From assembly GCA_965196985.1 (NCBI GenBank), contig CBDALO010000233.1:89754-153753 (forward strand): a stretch of 64,000 bases of DNA, read 5' to 3'. The translations under genes and the position numbers were made by a program. Each line of letters begins with the position of its first letter. The stretch's first letter is position 1. This document shows, in pieces, positions 38,270 to 45,539 of this stretch. Origin of the DNA: 2-12-FULL-35-23 sp965196985. GTDB taxonomy: Bacteria; Pseudomonadota; Gammaproteobacteria; UBA12402. A model generated the notes under the pieces. It had not been told where the DNA came from. It saw nothing but the letters and a program-made list of their open reading frames with translations, and did no database searches.

Positions 38270-40216
38270 GTATCCGTTCAATATCAGCATGATTTGAAAA
38301 TAATTCAAAAAGTTCTTGACAGCTTTTTCGTGCAAATTTGGAAATTTTATATTGGAATCATCGTGTGTCATAAAAGCATGATGTGCGCTCTATAACAACG
38401 CTGTATGCTCGGATTATTTTTTCATCGATCAGGTTCATGGCTTAAAAATAATTTCAGCAGTACGGCCATCTGTGTGGGGAAAATTTACCTTTTCAAACCC
38501 GTGGTATACTCTTCCTATGAAAAAACAACCTGACAAATCAGTTTTAGCCGATCTCATTGAGAGATTTAATAATACTGTTACACCAACAGCACTAGAAACA
38601 GATTTTAGCAATGTATGTGAAAGTCAGGCTGAGAAAATCATAAAGCTAGAAGACAAGGTGCAATCGTTAAATAACGCATTAAATAAATATAAAGGTGAGC
38701 AAGGAAAGCCTAATGTTAGAAAGCAAACGCGCGCTAACAAGGACAAGGATCATTCCTCCGAGAAGGATAGAAAAGGAAATAAAACCAATAAAACTAGAAA
38801 GCCAAAATCTAGTAAAAAAAATCTCGAAGTCTCTAATACAGTGACACTAACAATTAATCCAGATTCGTTGCCCAGCGATGCTGTGCCAAATGGCTCTAAG
38901 AAAACACTTATCCAGGATATAAAAATTGCTGCTAATAACACTCTTTTTTTGCGCCAACAATATTACTCCCCTTCTGAAAACAAACACTATACAGCACCTC
39001 TGCCAACTGGTTATGAGGGCCAGTTCGGCCCTACTATTAAAAGCTGGACAAGCTTCCTAAATACTCAAGGTGGTATGACGCTAGAAAGCCTTGAGACATT
39101 TTATAAAACCGCCAACATAGATATTAGTAAATCAACCATCCATAGCTTCACAATTAAAACACCTACGATACTTGAGCCCGAGAAGGTAGAAGTTGTGAAG
39201 GCAGGTTTACAATCCACGAACTACCAGCACCTAGATGACACCAACGCTAGAGAGGATGGGAAAAACCGTTATGTTAATGTATTGGGTAATGAGTATTATT
39301 CAGCTTACTTTACGCTGACCAGTAAAAGTCGATTAAGCGTCATTGAAATGTTAAGCAAAGACCACTTTGGGTTCACATTAAATGAGGCCGCTTTTAATTT
39401 ACTGGCTACTATGAACTTACCCCACAAGGTAATCGAAAGCTTAAAGGTATTTCACTCATCGACTATCTTAAACAGTAAGGAGCTGGAAGTTATTCTTGAT
39501 AAGGTATTAGGTGATAAAAAATTTCCAAAATATAGAAAGCTGATTACTGATGCGGCAGCTATCTCAACATATAGAAAGAGTCCTTATGCGATAGAAACAC
39601 TCATTACCGATGATGCGCCACAGTTTAAGCTCATTACTGAATCACTCGCCTTGTGCTGGGTTCATGAGGGTAGGCATTATAAAAAGCTGACGCCAATTTT
39701 TAAGAAGCACCAAGACTCTGTTGACAGCTTCTTGGATAGGTTTTGGGATTATTATCATAAGCTCATTGAATATAAAAAGAACCCAGGGCAAGATGAGATA
39801 GATAAGCTATCCAATGAGTTTACTGAGTTATTCTCAACAATCACTGGCTACGAGAAACTAGATAAACAAATTGAGCTCACCTTAAAAAAGAAAAGGCAGC
39901 TATTGTTAGTGCTGGAAAAGCCAGAGCTTCCTCTACATAACAATCCAGCAGAGTTGATGGCTCGGAAGCAGGCTAGAATGCGCGATGTACACCTTCATAC
40001 TATGAGTGAAGAAGGAACGAAAGCTAAGGATACAATGGTTACAATTACTGAGACATGTAAAAAGCTAGCAGTTAATGTCTTCGATTATATATATGACAGA
40101 ATTACAAAAAACTATTCTATGCCTTCGCTAGCGGAATTAATTACCATCCGCTCATCACAGGCGCAGTAAACTAAAGAGAGCGCAGCATGAGCATCATGCT
40201 GAAATAAGACGGATAC
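38270..40216 (+). mobile_element. GTATCCG-ended IS66-like element, copy B, complete
   Basis: 1947 bp, ends GTATCCGTTCAATATCAGC and complement of GTATCCGTCTTATTTCAGC; target duplication CTCCGAAA (38262-38269, 40217-40224). 247 bp of leader precede the single gene. Confidence 0.93.
38517..40169 (+). CDS. IS66-like single-gene transposase
   Basis: 550 aa from ATG at 38517 (MKKQPDKSVLADL); the frame is open from a GTG at 38472. N-terminal coiled coil (QAEKIIKLEDKVQSLNNALNKY) and a long Lys/Asn-rich linker precede the catalytic domain. Likely catalytic residues: Asp in YQHLDDTNARED, Asp in TLITDDAPQFKLI, and Glu in LHNNPAELMARKQARMRDVHLHT. The last pattern resembles IS66 TnpC and its ISBst12-like relatives that lack tnpA and tnpB; that assignment is from memory and moderate. 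Complete copy. Confidence 0.72.
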   Translation: MKKQPDKSVLADLIERFNNTVTPTALETDFSNVCESQAEKIIKLEDKVQSLNNALNKYKGEQGKPNVRKQTRANKDKDHSSEKDRKGNKTNKTRKPKSSKKNLEVSNTVTLTINPDSLPSDAVPNGSKKTLIQDIKIAANNTLFLRQQYYSPSENKHYTAPLPTGYEGQFGPTIKSWTSFLNTQGGMTLESLETFYKTANIDISKSTIHSFTIKTPTILEPEKVEVVKAGLQSTNYQHLDDTNAREDGKNRYVNVLGNEYYSAYFTLTSKSRLSVIEMLSKDHFGFTLNEAAFNLLATMNLPHKVIESLKVFHSSTILNSKELEVILDKVLGDKKFPKYRKLITDAAAISTYRKSPYAIETLITDDAPQFKLITESLALCWVHEGRHYKKLTPIFKKHQDSVDSFLDRFWDYYHKLIEYKKNPGQDEIDKLSNEFTELFSTITGYEKLDKQIELTLKKKRQLLLVLEKPELPLHNNPAELMARKQARMRDVHLHTMSEEGTKAKDTMVTITETCKKLAVNVFDYIYDRITKNYSMPSLAELITIRSSQAQ

Positions 40217-40561
40217 CTCCGAAAGAAGCAAGCATCTTTTTAATCACAAAATGACTATATATATTAAATTAATAGAAAGTTACCGAAACGTTATCATTAG
40301 TAAGAGTAATCAAGAATCTCGTCAAAAGTATGTATCATCACAAGAGCAAGTAAAGCTGATAGCCAATAGAGAAGTTATTATGATCAGTAAAAAGTTTTAT
40401 AATGCTAGCCCGGAAGACCAACCTCAATTAATGGAGCAATTGATTGATGCAATGAGGAAGGATTTCCAGTCAATTCGTAAATTTTAGACCTTCTGCGTAA
40501 CTAAGGGCAGTTCTAGAAACTAGCTAAAATTTGCTTATAATTGCCTGATTAATAATCATTC

Positions 40562-41395
40562 ATGGAAAGGCATATGCTATTAAGCTATCAGCAACTCAGT
40601 AACCGCCCGCGTATTTTTAAAAAGTTAACTGGTTTGACCCTTGATGATTTTGAAACGATACACCAACAAGTGAAGTCATCACTTGATGATGAGTTTAGTA
40701 AGCTGGGAAGGCGCCCGAAACTCACCACGCACCATGATCGCCTTTTGCTTCTCATGATGTACTATCGCACTTATGTAACACATGAATTCTTAGGTTACTT
40801 TGTTGGTTTGGATGACAGTAATGTCTGCCGCTTATTTAAACGCTTAGAACCCTTAGTGGCCAAGCATATTCATATTAAAAAAGACAGAACCCTAACAGAA
40901 GATGCGGTTTGCGCTATATTAATGGATGTAACGGAGCAGCCTATTCAGCGCCCCAAAAAGAAGAAGCCACGTAAAGATTATTATTCTGGTAAAAAGAAAA
41001 GACATACTCAAAAGGTGGAGATAGCAATGAGTACATCCGGAAAAATAATCAACGTCTCTCAAACAATGCCTGGGAGGGTTCATGATATTAAGATCCGACA
41101 ACGTGGCAGCCCACTGCCACCAGCAGAAAAATATGCTGATCTAGGATACCAAGGAATTCAACATACTGACCCCTTGGTTAACTTACCTCATAAAAAGCCC
41201 AAAGGCGGCAAATTAACTACTCAACAAAAAGAGGATAACCGTAATCACAGCAAGATCCGTATTAGGGTTGAACATCAATTCTCAAAATTTAAAAAATTCC
41301 GCATTCTTGGGGAGGTGTATAGGAATTTTCGCAGAAAACACAATATGAGATTTAATATTATTGCTGGGATTCTCAATCTTCAAGCCGGATTCTAA
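40562..41395 (+). CDS. IS5 family transposase
   Basis: 277 aa. HTH-type N-terminus (LGRRPKLTTHHDRLLLLMMYYRTYVTHEFLGYFVGLDDSNVCRLFKRL) and DDE-4 type endonuclease core: Asp in AILMDVTEQPIQRP, Asp in YADLGYQGIQHTDP, Glu in RIRVEHQFSKFKKFRIL. Typical of the IS427/ISL2-like branch of IS5. ATG at 40562 or at the internal MLLSYQQL five residues on. Intact. Confidence 0.9.
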   Translation: MERHMLLSYQQLSNRPRIFKKLTGLTLDDFETIHQQVKSSLDDEFSKLGRRPKLTTHHDRLLLLMMYYRTYVTHEFLGYFVGLDDSNVCRLFKRLEPLVAKHIHIKKDRTLTEDAVCAILMDVTEQPIQRPKKKKPRKDYYSGKKKRHTQKVEIAMSTSGKIINVSQTMPGRVHDIKIRQRGSPLPPAEKYADLGYQGIQHTDPLVNLPHKKPKGGKLTTQQKEDNRNHSKIRIRVEHQFSKFKKFRILGEVYRNFRRKHNMRFNIIAGILNLQAGF

Positions 41396-41428
41396 AACTA
41401 CAAACGAGCATAAGCTCGCCCAGTATTT

Positions 41429-43310
41429 AGTGACTGACAGAAAACCCGCAAAGCCTTTTATTTTCAATGTTTCGGGGCGAACTGGTCACATGAAGATTTT
41501 CAAAAAACAGCACTAAATACTCGTTTTCCAGCTATTTACAGCTTATTTTCGATATAATGCCTTAATCTTCGATGATTTTTCGCCACAGCATGGTAACTCT
41601 TCACTGGAAAGCAAGAATGACAAGACTAGCCCAAAATCCACAAATGCAAATTGGCCAAGTAGATATTTCTAAAATTCAAATCAGCTCTAAATCACGGGAT
41701 GACATTCCAAAATTATTAAAAGGGCTACAGTTTATTTATAGTACACCCTCTGTACGGAAGGAGATTTTCGAACTACTAGAGGCTCAGATTGCACCTGAGG
41801 TTGACAAGAATAATGGACGCCCTGGTATGGAATTATGGAAAATATTGGTCATGGGAGTACTCCGCCTGAGTCTAAATTGTGATTATGATCGACTGCATGA
41901 ACTTGTGAATCAACATAAAACCATTCGTGAAATGCTAGGGCATGCTGATTTTTTCGATAAAATAGAGTATCAGCTGCAAACAATTAAAGACAATGTCTCG
42001 CTACTCACTCCCGAGTTGTTAGATGAGATTAATCAAGTTGTTGTGAAAGCTGGTCATTCATTGTTAAAAAAAAGTGAGCCTCTGCGAGGCCGTTGCGATT
42101 CCTTTGTGGTTGAAACAGACGTACATTTTCCAACAGACATAAGCTTACTGTTTGACGCAATGCGCAAAATAATTCAGCAGGTGGCCAAGCTGTGTGAACA
42201 CAGCGGATTGAGTGACTGGCGTCAATATCGATATAACATCAAGCATCTGAAACGGCTCATGCGAATAGCTCAACTAAAAAAGCGCAGTAAGAGCAAGCAA
42301 GCAGATCAACAAAACAAAAAGGACAAGGCAATCAAGGATGCTCATCAGGAGTATCTCAATATTGCGCAAAAATATTTAGATAAAGCACATGCCTCAATAA
42401 ACGCTATCCAGAAAGCCGATCTACTGAAGCCGCAAGATGCGCCACTGGTTGAAAATATAGAAATGTTCACGGTTCATGCAGATCGCCAAGTTGATCAAAT
42501 TAAACGCCGAATATTATTGGATGAAAAGATCCCGCATGAAGAAAAAGTCTTTTCTGTCTTTCAGCCACATACTGAATGGATTGTAAAAGGAAAGGCTGGT
42601 GTACCAGTCGAATTAGGAATGAAAGTCTGTGTCTTGGAGGATCAACACCAATTTATATTGCATCATCGTGTGATGGAGAATGAGACTGATGACAAGGTCG
42701 CCGTATCTATGGTTCAAGAGACCCAACAAAAGTTCCCAGAGTTAAACACATGTAGTTTTGATAAGGGCTTTCATTCAAAAGAAAATCAATCTGCGTTAGC
42801 AGATATTTTGGAAGTTGTTGCATTGCCGAGAAAAGGTCGACTCTCAAAGGAAGCACAGGAAATTGAAAAGTCAGACTCGTTTGTGAAAGCGAAACAAAAG
42901 CATTCTGCGGTAGAATCCAGTATTAATGCTCTTGAAGTTCATGGGTTGGATCAATGCCTAGATCACGGCATTGATGGCTTTAAGAGTTATGTTGGCTTAG
43001 CGATTGTTGGAAAAAACATAGATCGTATCGGAAGTCTTATACAAAGAGCTGAGCAAAGGAAAGCAGCGCGACTAAAAAAACGCATTCGAGGTCGCAGCCC
43101 ACCGTTAGCTGCCTAGTCAGCCTCAGAATATCCCATTGTATTCCAGAAAGCAGGATGCTTTTTTTCGTATCAAAACAGCGAGATTTCATTTTTTTGTACG
43201 CGGCCAGGGCTTAATATGCTATTTTTATTATGATCTCGCGCGGATATAAAAAAATGAAAGTGTAATAAAACAACAAAGACTAAGAATTAGTAGGTTTTCT
43301 GTCAGTCACT
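41429..43310 (+). mobile_element. ISNCY-type element
   Basis: 18-bp perfect termini AGTGACTGACAGAAAACC, with probable 4-bp duplication ATTT (41425-41428 and 43311-43314). Inserted in the IS5-type element. Confidence 0.85.
41572..43116 (+). CDS. ISNCY family transposase
   Basis: 514 aa if the first ATG is used; MTRLAQNPQMQIGQVDIS, 22 residues later, is an alternative start. Known family landmarks: NNGRPGMELWKILVMGVLRLSLNCDYDRLHELVNQH, catalytic Asp in FVVETDVHFPTDISLLFDAMRKII, Asp in CSFDKGFHSKENQ, Glu in SAVESSINALEVHGLDQCLDHG. A lysine-rich insert follows the first Asp. Complete and intact. Confidence 0.88.
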   Translation: MIFRHSMVTLHWKARMTRLAQNPQMQIGQVDISKIQISSKSRDDIPKLLKGLQFIYSTPSVRKEIFELLEAQIAPEVDKNNGRPGMELWKILVMGVLRLSLNCDYDRLHELVNQHKTIREMLGHADFFDKIEYQLQTIKDNVSLLTPELLDEINQVVVKAGHSLLKKSEPLRGRCDSFVVETDVHFPTDISLLFDAMRKIIQQVAKLCEHSGLSDWRQYRYNIKHLKRLMRIAQLKKRSKSKQADQQNKKDKAIKDAHQEYLNIAQKYLDKAHASINAIQKADLLKPQDAPLVENIEMFTVHADRQVDQIKRRILLDEKIPHEEKVFSVFQPHTEWIVKGKAGVPVELGMKVCVLEDQHQFILHHRVMENETDDKVAVSMVQETQQKFPELNTCSFDKGFHSKENQSALADILEVVALPRKGRLSKEAQEIEKSDSFVKAKQKHSAVESSINALEVHGLDQCLDHGIDGFKSYVGLAIVGKNIDRIGSLIQRAEQRKAARLKKRIRGRSPPLAA

Positions 43311-43357
43311 ATTTAGTTTCGCAGAAGGTCTTTTGATTAAAATAAGAGTTGAGCGGT

Positions 43358-43397
43358 AGATTTGGTCCCTTTTAACCAGGATTCCGGCCGGACCTCA
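43358..43397. repeat. 40-bp inverted repeat, left copy
   Basis: Exact reverse complement of 48555-48594. Contains GGTCCCTTTTAACCAGG and CCGGCCGGACC. Length and the Tn3 transposase fragment beside the partner copy suggest a Tn3-family terminus. Confidence 0.85.
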
Positions 43398-43440
43398 AAA
43401 GCAGGGGGAGTAGGGGAGTAAAACGCCAGTAAAAATAGCC

Positions 43441-43462
43441 CCCCATAAGCGACCTTATGGGG
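43441..43462 (-). terminator. Terminator of the LRR gene
   Basis: Nine-base perfect stem CCCCATAAG / CTTATGGGG with loop CGAC; on the minus strand followed by GGCTATTTTT. Similar hairpins are at 19398-19422 and 45305-45327. Confidence 0.75.
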
Positions 43463-43487
43463 CAATGTGTAGAAATAGTGCAGCTAA

Positions 43488-45134
43488 TTAAGTTATGCTT
43501 AAAAAATGCCTGTTCATTGACGACTGTTCTGGTTCAACCACGTTCTTTTTCAATCTATTACCTTGGGCAAATAAAGCGCTATTATTATTGGAGATAGAGC
43601 CTGGTTGTTCTATCTGCACTTGTTCTTGAAGCGAATCTATAAGCTCAACGACTATTTCTGCACTAGTGGTATGCTCATATCTGCTCTTACGACAGGATAG
43701 ATCTGGTCTTCGCTGATCCAATAAAGCATCCAATAAAATTGGATTTTTATAGGTTGATTTGTTAACAGCTGTTCGCAAATAATCTAAGCCGCTAGAACTC
43801 TGAAAAAGCGTTTTTAGATAAGCGCTTTTTCTGGGTTCATCATCCTCAATTAATGCTATTGCTTCCATGATAATTGAGTCAACTATCTTCGTCGGCATTG
43901 CCTCAAATAAATCCTTATTTAATCTGCCATCTCGTATCGCGGAAAGCTGACCTATATTCAGATATTTACATAGGCTGTAAAGTGATGATGTTTCAGCTTG
44001 ATCCTTCATTAAATAGGTTTTTGCAAATTGGTGGATTTCTTCAGATCTACTCTGAGCTACTTCAGTAAATACGTTTTGCTGATAGTGAGCCTCCTTTAAA
44101 ATAAAAGCTCTATAGCAGAATACCTTATCCTCAAAGTTCATTGAATCGACTAGTGACTTATTTCGTAGCTTTTTGTTTGGATCATCTAAACCATGAGAAA
44201 CATTAAGTGAGGTTAATAAATAATCATCAAGTTTTTTGTGATTATTCTGTGAGATTATTAAAGAAGATCCATCAGTCTGGTGAATCTGATTTTCAAGATC
44301 TGAAATAAGCGCGTCTGGAGCAACTATGAGCGCCAATGCACTGCAGCCTTCAAACGCCCGAGAACCCAGACTCGTGACGCTATTGGGCAGCGTAATGGAT
44401 TGTAAACTGCTGCAGCCATAAAACGCCCTTAAACCCAGACTCGTGACGCTATTGGGCAGCGTAATGGATTGTAAACTGCTGCAGCCATAAAACGCCCTTA
44501 AACCTAGACTCGTGACGCTATTGGGCAGCGTAATGGATTGCAAACTGCTGCAGCCTTCAAACGCCCAAGAACCCAGACTCGTGACGCTATTGGGCAGCGT
44601 AATGGATTGCAAACTGCTGCAGCCAGAAAACGCCCAATCACCCAGACTCGTGACGCTATTGGGCAGCGTAATGGATTGCAAACTGCTGCAGCCATAAAAC
44701 GCCCAAGAACCCAGGCTCGTGACGCTATTGGGCAGCGTAATGGATTGCAAACTGCTGCAGCCAGAAAACGCCCCATCACCCAGACTCGTGACGCTATTGG
44801 GCAGCGTAATGGATTGCAAACTGCTGCAGCCAGAAAACGCCCTTAAACCCAGACTCGTGACGCTATTGGGCAGCGTAATGGATTGCAAACTGCTGCAGCC
44901 TTCAAACGCCCAATCACCCAGGCTCGTGACGCTATTGGGCAGCGTAATGGATTGCAAACTGCTGCAGCCAGAAAACGCCCAATCACCCAGGCTCGTGATC
45001 TCATCTATGATTTCAATTTTCTTTATATGTTCTTTTTTTGTAATACTATTCCAATTGCATTGTTCGACACGCTCTGGTTGTTTTTTTTGATCGGACAGGT
45101 AAGTAACTCTAACTTGCATATTTATCATTCTCAT
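43488..45134 (-). CDS. BspA-like leucine-rich repeat protein, effector-like
   Basis: 548 aa. A short N-terminal segment (MRMINMQVRVTYLSDQ) leads into nine 23-residue LRR_5 units with the constant core CSSLQSITLPNSVTSLG and variable DWAF, LRAF, DGAF, SWAF, SRAF, then a degenerate tenth (CSALALIVAPDALI). The C-terminal 270 residues are unique, mostly helical (SRSEEIHQFAKTYLMKDQAETSSLYSLCKYLNIGQLS), ending in an Asn-rich tail. No signal peptide or membrane segment. LRR_5 proteins act in adhesion or, in intracellular bacteria, as secreted effectors; role here is inference. Repeat DNA is nearly identical, hence long chance ORFs on the other strand. Start may instead be ATG at 45128 or 45119. Confidence 0.87.
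   Translation of the reverse strand: MRMINMQVRVTYLSDQKKQPERVEQCNWNSITKKEHIKKIEIIDEITSLGDWAFSGCSSLQSITLPNSVTSLGDWAFEGCSSLQSITLPNSVTSLGLRAFSGCSSLQSITLPNSVTSLGDGAFSGCSSLQSITLPNSVTSLGSWAFYGCSSLQSITLPNSVTSLGDWAFSGCSSLQSITLPNSVTSLGSWAFEGCSSLQSITLPNSVTSLGLRAFYGCSSLQSITLPNSVTSLGLRAFYGCSSLQSITLPNSVTSLGSRAFEGCSALALIVAPDALISDLENQIHQTDGSSLIISQNNHKKLDDYLLTSLNVSHGLDDPNKKLRNKSLVDSMNFEDKVFCYRAFILKEAHYQQNVFTEVAQSRSEEIHQFAKTYLMKDQAETSSLYSLCKYLNIGQLSAIRDGRLNKDLFEAMPTKIVDSIIMEAIALIEDDEPRKSAYLKTLFQSSSGLDYLRTAVNKSTYKNPILLDALLDQRRPDLSCRKSRYEHTTSAEIVVELIDSLQEQVQIEQPGSISNNNSALFAQGNRLKKNVVEPEQSSMNRHFLSIT
44334..44998 (-). repeat. 69-bp tandem coding repeats
   Basis: Nine near-identical units plus one degenerate unit inside the LRR gene. 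Almost all variation is in the two codons before AF and the residue before GCSS. Confidence 0.9.
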
Positions 45135-45539
45135 TTAATCCAAATAATGCGTTTAGAATAACTTATAGAAATTATCTGTTTATTTAGAGTAACAGAAAGG
45201 GTATGGGGATTATTTCTTAGGTAGAAAACACTGTAGGTAATATAGCACACCATAACCAGCGTTATCAGGGATGGGCAGAATCTATTCAGAAAAGGCCATT
45301 ATTACCCCTCATAATGAACCTTATGGGGATTAATTAAAATATAGCCAATATGTAAGAAAGCCGATTAATTTTTTAACAAAACATTCTTTATCAGAAATTA
45401 ATCACTGAATTATTATTAATTTTCTTGAAAGGAAGATTATTTTTGCTTATCATCGTTTGTCGTTGTGTACAGCTTAGGACTATAAAAACATTAAAAAGTA
45501 ATTAATTTGCATTTTATTGAAATAGAAGGACTTATACGA
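45135..45539. promoter_or_regulatory. Divergent intergenic region of the LRR and lipoprotein genes
   Basis: 405 bp. A bulged hairpin CCCCTCATAA / TTATGGGG at 45305-45327 resembles the terminator family found after the ankyrin and LRR genes. AT-rich promoter-like DNA lies on both sides; no individual promoter can be called with confidence. Confidence 0.45.

Larger units (their letters stand above)
38188..40487 (+). pseudogene. Small membrane protein, split by IS66-like element
   Basis: Joining 38188-38269 to 40225-40487 across the target duplication CTCCGAAA restores one frame. It has a transmembrane stretch (NIWLPLFSIIAAAIGGFIGTWI) followed by a basic cytoplasmic-like part (RSKHLFNHKMTIYIKLIESYRNVIISK) and a helical end (SPEDQPQLMEQLIDAMRKDFQSIRKF). 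About 115 residues are visible; the 5' end is missing at the ISKra4 terminus. Family not recognised. The IS5-type element begins right at its stop codon. An in-frame ATG at 40251 could still give the soluble part. Confidence 0.75.
40487..43331 (+). mobile_element. IS5-type element, interrupted by ISNCY-type element
   Basis: Ends GACCTTCTGCGTAACTAA (40488) and complement of GACCTTCTGCGAAACTAA (43330). Native length about 950 bp with one gene. The ISNCY-type insert sits in its right non-coding end, leaving the transposase intact. Inserted at the stop codon of the split membrane protein gene. Confidence 0.85.

Noticed and set aside
44504..45161. Several ORFs of 60-120 codons on the plus strand over the LRR array
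   Set aside because: Mirror frames of 69-bp repeats; no ribosome sites, no domain features.
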